NCBI RefSeq assembly: GCF_021538895.1
Contig: NZ_JADDRL010000029.1
Coordinates: 28,361 to 92,360 of the forward strand
Reading direction: 5' to 3'
DNA length: 64,000 nt
Origin: Streptomyces olivochromogenes
GTDB lineage: Bacteria; Actinomycetota; Actinomycetes; Streptomycetales; Streptomycetaceae
Shown here piece by piece: positions 42,468 through 51,045 of this stretch. The translations under genes were made by a program, and so were the position numbers. How positions within the stretch are numbered: position 1 is the stretch's first letter; each line of letters begins with the position of its first letter. The notes under the pieces are model-generated. The model was not told the origin of the DNA and searched no databases. It was given only the letters and a program-made list of their open reading frames with translations.

Positions 42468-42491
42468 TCAATATTGATCCAATCAATATGA
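42468..42491. promoter_or_regulatory. A+T-rich inverted repeat between divergent citrate-synthase genes
   Basis: TCAATATTGAT and AATCAATATGA flank a CC dinucleotide, with a third half-site (ATCAATG) at 42495-42501. It overlaps the only A+T-rich stretch for kilobases and lies about 30 bases before the start of the HTH-containing gene, as expected for an autoregulatory operator. Confidence 0.65.
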
Positions 42492-42519
42492 GCCATCAAT
42501 GCTCCGGGAGGCGGCTACC

Positions 42520-43785
42520 GTGACCCCCATGCGTGATCAAGAACCCGCTCCCGGCCGCCCCGAGCGGAGGCTGAGCACCAAGGAGACCGCCGAACTGCTC
42601 GGCGTGAAGCCGGAGACCGTGTACGCGTACGTGAGCCGCGGTCAGCTCAGCAGCAGGCGCGACCCCGGCGGCCGGGGCAGCACCTTCGACGCCGAGGAGG
42701 TGGCGGCCCTCGCCCGGCGCAACAGACGGGAGAGCGCGGGGAGTCCGGGTTCCGGCGGCGAACTGTCCGTCCGCACCCGCATCACGCTCATCGAGCAGGA
42801 CCGGTACTACTTCCGGGGCGTGGACGCCACGGAGCTCGCCGCGCGGCACTCCTACGAGGAGGTCGCCGAGTGGCTGTGGACCGGCCGGATGCGCCCCGGG
42901 GTCACCTTCACCGCGCCCGAGGCCGCCGTCGCCACCGCCCGCCGCGCCGTGAACGCCCTGCCCGAACACACCGCGCCCACCGACCGGCTGCGGGTCGCCG
43001 CGATCGCCGCGGCGGCCGAGGACCCGCTGCGCTTCGACCTGTCCGAGGAGGCCGTGCTCGGCACGGCGCGCGTCCTCATCCCCACCCTCGTCGCCGCCCT
43101 GCCGCAGCGGGAGTTCGGCCACCTCGCCGAGGGGCCGCTGGCCCACCGCCTGTGGGGCCGGCTGACCGGCCGCGAGGCCGACGAGGCGTCACTGCGCGCC
43201 CTGGACACCGCGCTGGCCCTGCTCGTCGACCACGACCTGGCCGCCTCGACGCTCGCGGTGCGGGTCGCCGCCTCGGCCCGGGCGCACGCCTACGCGGCCG
43301 TCTCGGCCGGCCTCGGCGTGATCGAGGGCCCGCTGCACGGCGCGGCCAGCGGACTGGCCCACCGGATGCTGGTCGACGTACTCGACCGGGGCACCGCGGT
43401 CCCGGTGATCGCGGACGAGCTCCGCGCCGGCCGCCGCATCCCCGGCCTGGGTCACCGGCTCTACCAGGGCGAGGACCCACGCGCGCGTGCCCTGTTCGCC
43501 CTTCTGGAGGAGATCCCGCGCGCGGAGCCCGCCCTGCTCGCGGCCCGCGACGTCGTCGCCACCACCGCCCGTCACGCCCCGCTGCACGCCAATGTCGACC
43601 TCGCCCTCGCCGTGCTCACCGTCTCCTGCGGCATGCCCGCCACGGCCGGCGAGACGATCTTCGCCGTGGCCCGGACGGCGGGCTGGATCGCCCACGCCCT
43701 GGAGGAGTACGGGGAGCGCCCGCTGCGCATGCGCCCCAGCGGCCACTACGTGGGCCCCCGGCCCCCGCAGCCGCTCCCGGACTAG
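42520..43785 (+). CDS. HTH domain fused to a citrate-synthase-like domain
   Basis: A 421-residue protein from GTG 42520 (GGGAGG eight bases upstream). Residues 18-65 form an excisionase/MerR-type helix-turn-helix (LSTKETAELLGVKPETVYAY, VSRGQLSSRRDPGGRGSTFD). The remaining 330 residues are citrate-synthase-like: GPLHGAASGLAHRMLVDVL and GLGHRLYQGEDPRARALFAL keep both histidines, and HANVDLALAV keeps Asp although the FYSG context is changed. YVGPRPPQP matches the C terminus. It could be a metabolite-sensing transcription factor derived from an enzyme, or a bifunctional protein. Divergent orientation with a regular citrate synthase and the A+T-rich repeat between them favour regulation. Confidence 0.88.
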   Translation: MTPMRDQEPAPGRPERRLSTKETAELLGVKPETVYAYVSRGQLSSRRDPGGRGSTFDAEEVAALARRNRRESAGSPGSGGELSVRTRITLIEQDRYYFRGVDATELAARHSYEEVAEWLWTGRMRPGVTFTAPEAAVATARRAVNALPEHTAPTDRLRVAAIAAAAEDPLRFDLSEEAVLGTARVLIPTLVAALPQREFGHLAEGPLAHRLWGRLTGREADEASLRALDTALALLVDHDLAASTLAVRVAASARAHAYAAVSAGLGVIEGPLHGAASGLAHRMLVDVLDRGTAVPVIADELRAGRRIPGLGHRLYQGEDPRARALFALLEEIPRAEPALLAARDVVATTARHAPLHANVDLALAVLTVSCGMPATAGETIFAVARTAGWIAHALEEYGERPLRMRPSGHYVGPRPPQPLPD

Positions 43786-43846
43786 AACCCGGCACGACCG
43801 CTCCCGGACCGGGACACGACTCGGCCGGAAGTCACCCCAAGGAAAG

Positions 43847-43864
43847 TCAGGTTAGGCTCACCTG
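43847..43864 (+). promoter_or_regulatory. Iron box (DmdR/IdeR-type operator)
   Basis: TCAGGTTAGGCTCACCTG matches 15-16 positions of the iron box TTAGGTTAGGCTCACCTAA. It ends one base before the predicted GTG start of the next gene, so the gene is probably leaderless or starts further in, and the box overlaps the promoter core. Confidence 0.85.
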
Positions 43865-43865
43865 T

Positions 43866-44804
43866 GTGAGTAGGTGTGCGACCGTCTCCCGGAGCCTCGA
43901 CGAGCCCGTCTCCGGCACGGCGGCCACGGCGACGACGTGGCTGCTGCTGGAACAGCCCGGCCCCTGGGGTGCCAAAGCGCTCACTTCGAGCCACCTGGAC
44001 CCCGCGCTCGGCCGCGCCCTGGAGGCGGCCGCACAGGGAACGGGCGTGCGCGTCGCGTTGATCCGCCACCCCGGCCGGCACGCCGACCCCGGGATGCCCG
44101 CCCCGCGCCGGGTGTACGCCGCCCACGTCGTTCCCGGGAACGTCTGGCTGCACGGCGCGACGACCCGCGACCCGGAACAGCTGCTCGGGCTCGACTTCGC
44201 CGCCCTCGGCGCCGGCGACCACCGCTCGTTCGACGCCGCGCTGGGCGGGCGTCCGCACACGGACGGCCCGCTCGCGCTCGTGTGCACCAACGGCAAGCGC
44301 GACCGCTGCTGTGCCCTGCTCGGCCGCCCCCTCGCGGCCGAACTCGCCGCTTCCGGTGTGCAGGGCGTCTGGGAGGTCACTCATCTGGGTGGCCACCGTT
44401 TCTCGCCGACGGTGCTCGTGCTGCCGTACGGATACGCCTACGGTCGCGCCGAGGCGCACGCCGTCAAGGAGGTCCTGCACGGCGTGCGGGAGGGCCGGAT
44501 CGTCGTCGAGGGGTGCCGGGGGAACTCTGCCTGGGAGCGGCCCGGTCAGGCGGCCGAACTGGCGGTGCGCCGGGCCGCGGGGGAGTACGCGGCGGACGCG
44601 CTGAGCGTCGTACGGACGGACGGCGGCGCCCCGCGCTGGGAGGTGACCGTCGCACACGTCGACGGCCGCCACTGGCGCGTCACCGTGGCCCAGGGCGCCT
44701 CGCTGCCGCCCCGGCCGGAGAGCTGCGGCGCGCCGCTGGGCTCGCCCGCCCGGATGGACGTGGTGGAGGTACGGGAGCTGAGGGCGACGGCGCTGGCGAG
44801 CTGA
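43866..44804 (+). CDS. Sucrase/ferredoxin-like family protein
   Basis: A 312-residue member of the Suc_Fer-like family (PF06999), which has a thioredoxin-like ferredoxin fold. Cysteines occur in an N-terminal MSRCATVSRSLDEP motif, in CTNGKRDRCCALLGRPLAAE and in VVEGCRGNSAW, and could hold an iron-sulfur cluster. GVWEVTHLGGHRFSPTVLVL with conserved histidines is a family landmark. The gene starts at GTG 43866, directly behind an iron box, so expression should rise when iron is scarce. Its redox role is unknown; some members sit with siderophore genes. Confidence 0.88.
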   Translation: MSRCATVSRSLDEPVSGTAATATTWLLLEQPGPWGAKALTSSHLDPALGRALEAAAQGTGVRVALIRHPGRHADPGMPAPRRVYAAHVVPGNVWLHGATTRDPEQLLGLDFAALGAGDHRSFDAALGGRPHTDGPLALVCTNGKRDRCCALLGRPLAAELAASGVQGVWEVTHLGGHRFSPTVLVLPYGYAYGRAEAHAVKEVLHGVREGRIVVEGCRGNSAWERPGQAAELAVRRAAGEYAADALSVVRTDGGAPRWEVTVAHVDGRHWRVTVAQGASLPPRPESCGAPLGSPARMDVVEVRELRATALAS

Positions 44805-44915
44805 CGGCGCCGGGTCGGGATTCCTCGGCGCGGCCGCACCGTCTCCCATGGTCGGCCAAGAGATCCCCGCCACACCCCTACGGCAGGCCCCGCCCGTCCA
44901 CGTACCGTCGTGGGC

Positions 44916-46586
44916 ATGAGCCGCACTCCCCCCGCACGCCGCCTGCGCCTCGGTCTGCCGCGGCGGGTGTTCTCGCAGGTCCTGCTGATGCAGGTGGCGA
45001 TCGCCGCGGGAGTCGCGGTCCTCGCGACCGGACTGTTCCTGGCCCCGCTGAGCAAGCAGCTGGACAACGAGGCGATGCACCGGGCACTGGCGATCGCGCA
45101 GACCACCGCGCAGGACCCGGAGATCGCCGAGGACCTCCGCCGCACCCCGCCGACGGTCGACGGGCCGGTGCAGACGGCAGCGGAACGCATCCGGCGCATC
45201 ACGCACGCCGAGTACGTCGTCGTGATGGACCAGCGAGGCGTGCGCTGGTCGCACACCGACCCGCGACAGATCGGCCGGCACGTCTCGACCGACCCGCGCA
45301 AGGCCCTGGCCGGCGAGCAGGTGATGGAGATCGACAGCGGCACGCTGGGCCGCTCCGCGCGCGGCAAGGTGCCGCTGTACGACGCCGACCACCGGATCGT
45401 CGGGGCGGTCTCGGTGGGCATCGCGTACGACAGCGTGCGCGCCCGCCTGATGAGCGCGATCCCGGGGCTGTTCGCCTACGCGGGCGGCGCACTCGCGGTC
45501 GGCGCGCTGGCCGCCTGGCTGATCTCCCGCAGGGTCCAGCGGCAGACCCGGGACCTCGCCTTCTCGGACATCTCGGCGCTGCTCGCGGAGCGCGAGGCGA
45601 TGCTGCACGGCATCCGTGAAGGCGTCGTCGCCCTCGACCGCGGCGGGCGCATACGCCTGTTCAACGACGAGGCACGGCGGCTGCTGAGCCTCGACGACGA
45701 GGCCGTCGGGCGGCTGCCCGAAGAGGCGCTGGGGGCGGGTCGTACCGCGGACGTCCTGGCGGGCCGGGTGACCGGCACCGACCTGCTCACCGTGCGCGGC
45801 CAGCGGGTGCTGGTCGCCAACCGCATGCCCACCGACGACGGCGGCGCCGTGGCCACCCTGCGCGACCGCACCGAACTGGAGCGGCTCGGCCGCGAACTGG
45901 ACTCCACGCACGGCCTCATCGACGCCCTGCGCGCCCAGGACCACGAGCACGCCAATCGCATGCACACGTTGCTGGGCCTGCTGGAACTGGAGATGTACGA
46001 GGACGCCGTGGAGTTCGTCGGCGAGGTGGTGGGCGACCACCGGGTCACCGCGGAGCAGGTCACCGAGAAGATCCAGGACCCGCTGCTCGCCGCCCTGCTG
46101 GTCGGCAAGGCGACCGTGGCGGCCGAGCGCGGGGTCGCCCTGTGGGTGTCGGACCGCACCCGGCTCCCGGACCGGCTGATCGACCCCAGGGGCCTGGTCA
46201 CGATCGTGGGCAACCTGGTGGACAACGCGCTCGACGCCGTCGGAGGGACGCCGCACGCGCGCGTGGAGGTCGAGTTGCGCACCGAGGGACGTACCGCCGT
46301 GCTGAGAGTGCGCGACACGGGCCCCGGGGTCCCGGTGGAGCAGCGGGAGGTGGTCTTCGCCGAGGGGTGGTCCACCAAGCAGCCGCCGGCGCACGGCAAG
46401 CGCGGCATAGGCCTCTCTCTGGTGCGCCGGCTCGCCGAGCGGCAGGGCGGGAGCGCGACGGTGGGCGAGGCGGACGGCGGGGGCGCAGAGTTCACGGTCG
46501 TCCTGCCGGAGGCCCTGACCGAGCCGGGGCTGGAGCCGGCGCTCGCCGCGTCCGTGGAGACCGCTGCCGCGGAGGAGGCGCGATGA
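44916..46586 (+). CDS. CitA/DcuS-type sensor histidine kinase
   Basis: A 556-residue kinase from ATG 44916. Two transmembrane helices (about 18-45 and 180-205) enclose an extracytoplasmic sCache/PASp domain of about 135 residues (AERIRRITHAEYVVVMDQRG, RWSHTDPRQIGRHVSTDPRK). A cytoplasmic PAS (220-320) precedes the SpoOB-like dimerisation helix with the phospho-histidine in LRAQDHEHANRMHTLLGLLE, then HATPase with LVDNALDAVGGTPHARVEVE and GIGLSLVRRLAERQGG. The family senses C4-dicarboxylates or citrate. It overlaps its regulator gene by ATGA. The ligand is not known. Confidence 0.93.
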   Translation: MSRTPPARRLRLGLPRRVFSQVLLMQVAIAAGVAVLATGLFLAPLSKQLDNEAMHRALAIAQTTAQDPEIAEDLRRTPPTVDGPVQTAAERIRRITHAEYVVVMDQRGVRWSHTDPRQIGRHVSTDPRKALAGEQVMEIDSGTLGRSARGKVPLYDADHRIVGAVSVGIAYDSVRARLMSAIPGLFAYAGGALAVGALAAWLISRRVQRQTRDLAFSDISALLAEREAMLHGIREGVVALDRGGRIRLFNDEARRLLSLDDEAVGRLPEEALGAGRTADVLAGRVTGTDLLTVRGQRVLVANRMPTDDGGAVATLRDRTELERLGRELDSTHGLIDALRAQDHEHANRMHTLLGLLELEMYEDAVEFVGEVVGDHRVTAEQVTEKIQDPLLAALLVGKATVAAERGVALWVSDRTRLPDRLIDPRGLVTIVGNLVDNALDAVGGTPHARVEVELRTEGRTAVLRVRDTGPGVPVEQREVVFAEGWSTKQPPAHGKRGIGLSLVRRLAERQGGSATVGEADGGGAEFTVVLPEALTEPGLEPALAASVETAAAEEAR

Positions 46587-47263
46587 TCGAGGTCCTGGTG
46601 GTGGACGACGACACCCGGGTCGCACGGGTCAACGCCGCCTACGTCGAGAAGGTGCCGGGCTTCCATGTGGCGGGCGAGGCGCACAACGCGGCCGAGGCAC
46701 TGCACCAGTTGGAGACGCTGCCGCGGCTCGACCTGGTCCTCATGGACCACTACCTGCCCGACGAGACGGGTCTCGCCGTCGTCCGGGAGATGCGCCGGCG
46801 CGGCCACCAGACCGACGTCATCATGGTCACGGCGGCCCGGGACATGTCGACGGTGCAGGCGGCGATGCGGCAGGGCGCCCTGCAGTACCTGGTGAAGCCG
46901 TTCGCCTTCGCGGGCCTGCGGACCAAGCTGGAGGCGTACGCGCGGCTGCGCCGCACCCTGGACGGCGGCGGCGAGGCGGAACAGGCCGAGGTGGACCGCA
47001 TCTTCGGCGCGCTGTCCGCGCCGTCGGTGCCGGAACTGCCCAAGGGGCACTCCCCCACCACCGCCGAACTGGTCCGCCAGTCCCTGATGAACGCCGAAGG
47101 CCCGCTCAGCGCCCAGGAGGTCGCCGAACGGACCGGAGTGAGCCGGCAGACGGCCCAGCGCTATCTGAAGCTCCTGGAGCGCGCGGGACGGGCCCGGCTG
47201 ACCCTCAAATACGGCGACACGGGCCGCCCGGAACACCGTTACGTGTGGGCGACCCGCGTCTGA
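46583..47263 (+). CDS. CitB/DpiA-type response regulator
   Basis: A 226-residue regulator. Receiver (1-120) with MIEVLVVDDDTRVARVNAAY and phospho-acceptor Asp-55 in LVLMDHYLPDETGL, K in QYLVKPF. The effector (150-220) is a HTH of the CitB type, ERTGVSRQTAQRYLKLLERA, ending YGDTGRPEHRYVW. It overlaps the kinase gene by four bases and is 30 bases from the convergent ABC substrate-binding gene. It is a paralogue of the orphan regulator at 50288, with over half of receiver positions identical by eye. Confidence 0.93.
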   Translation: MIEVLVVDDDTRVARVNAAYVEKVPGFHVAGEAHNAAEALHQLETLPRLDLVLMDHYLPDETGLAVVREMRRRGHQTDVIMVTAARDMSTVQAAMRQGALQYLVKPFAFAGLRTKLEAYARLRRTLDGGGEAEQAEVDRIFGALSAPSVPELPKGHSPTTAELVRQSLMNAEGPLSAQEVAERTGVSRQTAQRYLKLLERAGRARLTLKYGDTGRPEHRYVWATRV

Positions 47264-47293
47264 CGGCGTCCGGTCCGTCTGTTGATCCGTCTG

Positions 47294-48373
47294 TCAGCCT
47301 GCGGACTGCGCGGCCTTCGCGGCCTTGCCGACGAATTCGGTCGTGTACGTCTTGCTCAGGTCCACCTCGGCGTTCTTGATGTTGGGGTTGAACGCCTTGA
47401 GGACCTTCTCGACGGTCTCGGGACCGTTCGCCGGCATCACACCGTCGTCGGTGAACATCGGGAGGGTGCTCTTGATGGCCTCGGCGTAGAGCGTCTTGTT
47501 GCCCTGGGAGTAGTCGGCGGGCATCTTGGCCGCGATCTCGTCGGCGCTGTGGGTGGACATCCACTTGAGCGTCTTGACGAATGCATTGGCCAACTTCTGG
47601 ACGGTGTCCTTGTGCCCGTTCACCCAGTCCGTCTGCATGTACAGACTTGAAGACGGGTACGGGCCGCCCAGCGCCTTCTCGGAACCCTCGGGCGTCCGCA
47701 TGTCGAGGAGGATCTTGCCGGCCTTCTTGTCCAGGATCGTGGCGACCGTCGGGTCGGTCGTCATGCCGGCGTCGATCGAGCCCTTCTCCAGGGCGGAGAT
47801 GAACGTCGGGCCCGCGCCCACGGCGACGGGGGTGAACTCGCTGGTGTTCACGCCGTTCTTGACCGCGAGGTACTTGGTGAGGAAGTCGGTCGAGGCCCCG
47901 AGACCGGTGACGCCGAGCTTCTTGCCCTTGAAGTCCTGGGGCGAGGTGATGTCACCCGCCTTCTTGGTGGAGACGACCTCCACCTCGCCGGGGGCGTGCG
48001 AGAACTGCACGACGGACTCCACGGCCTTGCCCTTCACCTGGAGGTCGAGGGTGTGGTCGTAGAAGCCGACGGCGCCCTGGACCTGGCCGGAGACGAGCGC
48101 GGTCTCCGCCTGCACACCGGCGGGCTCGCTGAGCAGTTCCACGTCGAGGCCCTCGGCGTCGAAGTAGCCGAGCCGCTGGGTGAGCATCGCCGGCAGGTAG
48201 ATGACCTTGTCCAGGCCACCGACCATGATCTTGACCTTGGTCCCCTTGCCGTCGCCCTTGCTTCCGGAGCCGGTGGAGGCGGTGCTGGCCGCGTCATTGG
48301 CGCACGCGGTGAGCGAGGAGAGGGCGAGCAGGCCGACGGCGGCGAGCGACGCGTATCTGGCGGTCTTGCGCAT
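47294..48373 (-). CDS. ABC transporter substrate-binding lipoprotein (SsuA/TauA/THI5-like)
   Basis: A 359-residue lipoprotein. Signal peptide with lipobox LSSLTACAND (Cys near 24) and then an NMT1-type type II periplasmic-binding fold: GGLDKVIYLPAMLTQRLGYF, VELLSEPAGVQAETALVSGQ, DFKGKKLGVTGLGASTDFLT. It is anchored outside the membrane and delivers an unknown small ligand (sulfonate, nitrate, pyrimidine or similar). It is the last gene of an ATPase-permease-binding protein operon. Its stop faces the CitB-type regulator with only 30 bases between. Confidence 0.92.
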   Translation of the reverse strand: MRKTARYASLAAVGLLALSSLTACANDAASTASTGSGSKGDGKGTKVKIMVGGLDKVIYLPAMLTQRLGYFDAEGLDVELLSEPAGVQAETALVSGQVQGAVGFYDHTLDLQVKGKAVESVVQFSHAPGEVEVVSTKKAGDITSPQDFKGKKLGVTGLGASTDFLTKYLAVKNGVNTSEFTPVAVGAGPTFISALEKGSIDAGMTTDPTVATILDKKAGKILLDMRTPEGSEKALGGPYPSSSLYMQTDWVNGHKDTVQKLANAFVKTLKWMSTHSADEIAAKMPADYSQGNKTLYAEAIKSTLPMFTDDGVMPANGPETVEKVLKAFNPNIKNAEVDLSKTYTTEFVGKAAKAAQSAG

Positions 48374-48459
48374 GGCGGTTCACGTCCTTGTGAGAGGGCG
48401 GGGCGGGGAGAGGGATGTGCGAGGGGCGCGGGCTTGCGACGGCGCCCGGCGGGCCGTGC

Positions 48460-49323
48460 TCAGTGGTCGGAGTTCGCGGGCTTCCAGCGGAAGATGCGGC
48501 GCTCGGCGAAGGTCAGCAGTCCCTCGGCGACGAGTGCGACGACCGCGAGGATGACCATCGCCGCGTACACGCCGGCGGCGTTGAAGGTGCCCTGCGACTG
48601 CGCGACGAGCAGGCCGATGCCCTTGGTGGCGCCGATGTACTCGCCGACGATGGCGCCGATGAGGGCGAAGCCGAAGCTGACGTGGAGGCTGGTGAAGATC
48701 CAGGAGGTGGCCGACGGGATGACCACCTGCAGGGTCACCCGGCGATCGCTCGCACCGAGGATCCGGGCGTTGGCGACCAGGTTGCGGTCGACCTCGCGGG
48801 CGCCCTGGAAGGCGTTGAAGAACACCGGGAAGAACACGAGCACCACGGCCGACGCGACCTTGGAGGCGGGGCCGAGGCCGAACCAGATCACGAAGATCGG
48901 GGCGAGGACGATTCTGGGGATCGAGTTGAGCACCTTGATGTACGGACCGAAGACATCGGCCATGAAGGCGATCCGCCCGAGGGCGATACCGAAGACCACA
49001 CCGGCGACGACACCGATGACCCAGCCGAGCAGCGCCTCGTGGAGCGTGTACCAGATCTGCTCGCCCAGGGAACCGAGCGCGGTCCCGTGCATGATCCAGG
49101 TGTGGATCTGGTCCCAGATCTTCGACGGCATCGAGAAGTTGAACGGATCGATGACCGCGGCCCGGGACAGTGCCTCCCACAGGCCGAGCACGACGACCAG
49201 GAGCAGCACCCGTGCGGCGGCCACGACCGCCTTGCGCCTGCGGGCGGCCTGGGCCCGCGACTGCGCGCGGTCCGGTGTCTTGACGGTGTCGGCGACGGGC
49301 GTGGTGATGACCTCAGGCGACAT
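48460..49323 (-). CDS. ABC transporter permease (SsuC/TauC-like)
   Basis: A 287-residue BPD_transp_1 permease from ATG 49323 (GAGG nine bases upstream; a GTG nine bases earlier is possible). About six transmembrane helices run from residue 35 to 265, with the EAA motif FFPVFFNAFQGAREVDRNLV and ANARILGASDRRVTLQVVIP. It overlaps the ATPase gene by 11 bases and is followed after 86 bases by the binding protein. It forms a homodimeric channel with the ATPase. Confidence 0.93.
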   Translation of the reverse strand: MSPEVITTPVADTVKTPDRAQSRAQAARRRKAVVAAARVLLLVVVLGLWEALSRAAVIDPFNFSMPSKIWDQIHTWIMHGTALGSLGEQIWYTLHEALLGWVIGVVAGVVFGIALGRIAFMADVFGPYIKVLNSIPRIVLAPIFVIWFGLGPASKVASAVVLVFFPVFFNAFQGAREVDRNLVANARILGASDRRVTLQVVIPSATSWIFTSLHVSFGFALIGAIVGEYIGATKGIGLLVAQSQGTFNAAGVYAAMVILAVVALVAEGLLTFAERRIFRWKPANSDH

Positions 49324-50128
49324 GGGCGGCACCTCTTTCGCGGGTGATGCGGACCTCTTCGCCGAGGGACTCCCAGATCTCGCGGTAGATCTCGATGAAC
49401 CGGGGCTCCAGCCGCACCGACTCGACCTTGCGCGGCCGGGGCAGGTCGATGTCGAAGACCTGCTTCACCGTCGCGGGCCCGGCGGTCATCACGACGACCC
49501 TGTCGGCCAGCGCGATGGACTCCTCCAGGTCGTGGGTGACGAAGACGACGGAGGCGCCCGTGCCCTCCCACAGCTCCAGGAGCTCGTCCGACATCAGCGC
49601 CCTGGTCTGCACGTCGAGCGCGGAGAACGGCTCGTCCATCAGCAGGATCTCGGGGTCGTTGACGAAGGTGGCGGCGAGGGCGACGCGCTTGCGCTGTCCG
49701 CCGGAGAGCTGGTGCGGATAGCGGTCCTCGAAGGCGGCGAGCCCGACCCGGGCCAGCCACTCGCGGGCCTTCTCCCTGGCCTCGGCCTTCGGCACGCCCC
49801 GGAAGCGCGGGCCCGCCATGACGTTGGACAGGACCGACCGCCAGGGGAACGTGGCGTCCTGCTGGAAGACGAAGCCGACCTTGTCACCGACGCCGGAGAC
49901 CGGCTGCCCAGCCACCAGCACCTCGCCCTCGGTGGGCTCCTCCAGCCCGCTGACCAGGGTCAGCGTGGTCGACTTGCCGCAGCCGGTCGGGCCGACGACG
50001 GCCACGAACTCACCGCGCCCGATCGTGAGGTCCAGCTCCCGGACGGCCGTGTGCAAACCCCCCGACGGGGTCCTGAAGATCTTGCTCGCGCCCCGCAATT
50101 CGATGGCGGGGCTGGTGTCTGTGCTCAT
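49313..50128 (-). CDS. ABC transporter ATP-binding protein (SsuB/TauB-like)
   Basis: A 271-residue ATPase from ATG 50128. Walker A VGPTGCGKSTTLTL, Q-loop FVFQQDATFPWRSV, signature LSGGQRKRVALAA, Walker B ILLMDEPFSALD, and the H-loop VTHDLEESIALAD are all intact. It powers uptake through the SsuC-like permease. It is the first gene of the three-gene operon; a 159-bp gap with repeated TTTTGCTCGC separates it from a divergent CitB-type regulator, which is its most likely controller. Confidence 0.93.
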   Translation of the reverse strand: MSTDTSPAIELRGASKIFRTPSGGLHTAVRELDLTIGRGEFVAVVGPTGCGKSTTLTLVSGLEEPTEGEVLVAGQPVSGVGDKVGFVFQQDATFPWRSVLSNVMAGPRFRGVPKAEAREKAREWLARVGLAAFEDRYPHQLSGGQRKRVALAATFVNDPEILLMDEPFSALDVQTRALMSDELLELWEGTGASVVFVTHDLEESIALADRVVVMTAGPATVKQVFDIDLPRPRKVESVRLEPRFIEIYREIWESLGEEVRITRERGAAHVA

Positions 50129-50187
50129 GGCCCGGGACGGTAGGTGTGGCCCCGGCCACAGCAGCAGTCTTCTGGGCGCAAGCCGTT

Positions 50188-50226
50188 CTTTTGCTCGCAA
50201 GCACCTGTTGTGCTCTTTTTGCTCGC
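50188..50226. promoter_or_regulatory. Direct repeats in the ABC operon / orphan regulator promoter region
   Basis: TTTGCTCGC occurs at 50190-50198 and again at 50218-50226, 28 bases apart, with T-rich leads (CTTTTGCTCGC and CTTTTTGCTCGC). GCGCAAGCC at 50177 is a related inverted half-site. This is the A+T-rich part of a divergent promoter, matching the T-rich sites typical of CitB-family regulators. Confidence 0.5.
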
Positions 50227-50287
50227 GCTACAACTGCGGAGCACGAAACACGGGCTTAACGCTCGCCGGCCTTGAAGGAGAGGCCTG

Positions 50288-50980
50288 ATGATTGACGTCC
50301 TGGTGGTGGACGACGACTTCCGTGTCGCCGAGATAAACGCCAAGTACGTGGGAAAGGTTCCCGGCTTCCGGGTGGCCGCCCGCGCGCACAGCGCCGCCCA
50401 GGCCCTGGCCACCGTGGAACGCGGAACCATCGACCTGGTGCTGCTCGACCACTACCTGCCGGACCGCACCGGCCTCGAACTCGTCCACCTCATGCGGGAA
50501 CAGGGCCACGGCACCGACGTCATCATGATCACGGCGGCCAGCGATGTGACGACCGTGCAGAAGGCGATGCGCCTGGGCGCCCTGCACTATCTGGTCAAGC
50601 CGTTCACCTTCACGGCCCTGCGCAGCCGTCTGGACTCGTACGCCGCCCTGCGCCGCACCGTCGACCGGGTCGGCGGCCGGGGCCTGACGGGCCAGGAACA
50701 GGTGGACCGGATCTTCGGCGCGCTGCGCACCGCGCCCGCGCCGAGTTCGCCCGGCCTGCCCAGCGGTCAATCGGAGCCCACCACGGACCTCATCTGCGGC
50801 GTCCTGCACCGTGCCGACCATCCGCTGTCCGCCCACGAGGTCGCCGCCGAGACCGGCCTGAGCCGCTCCACGGCCCAGCGCTACCTGCGCCACCTGGAGC
50901 AGGCCGGCCGGCTCCGCCTCTCCTTGAAGTACGGCGACACGGGACGCCCGGTGCACCGGTACGCCTGGGTGGCGCCGTAA
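50288..50980 (+). CDS. Orphan CitB/DpiA-type response regulator
   Basis: A 230-residue regulator. The receiver has MIDVLVVDDDFRVAEINAKY, Asp-54 in LVLLDHYLPDRTGL and LVKPF; the effector HTH is ETGLSRSTAQRYLRHLEQAG, ending YGDTGRPVHRYAW. It closely resembles the regulator at 46583, with length and motif order the same, but has no kinase gene beside it. It is divergent from the ABC operon and is followed by the symporter gene on the opposite strand. It may receive phosphate from the CitA-type kinase encoded 4 kb away (inference). Confidence 0.92.
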   Translation: MIDVLVVDDDFRVAEINAKYVGKVPGFRVAARAHSAAQALATVERGTIDLVLLDHYLPDRTGLELVHLMREQGHGTDVIMITAASDVTTVQKAMRLGALHYLVKPFTFTALRSRLDSYAALRRTVDRVGGRGLTGQEQVDRIFGALRTAPAPSSPGLPSGQSEPTTDLICGVLHRADHPLSAHEVAAETGLSRSTAQRYLRHLEQAGRLRLSLKYGDTGRPVHRYAWVAP

Positions 50981-51045
50981 CGCCTCACCACCCGGGCGCA
51001 CGGACGGCGCCGCTCCGGTTCGCCGCCCCGGCACACGGCCCGCAC

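Noticed and set aside
43782..46625. 947-aa leftward open frame
   Set aside because: Antisense of the Suc_Fer-like and kinase genes; no domain features.
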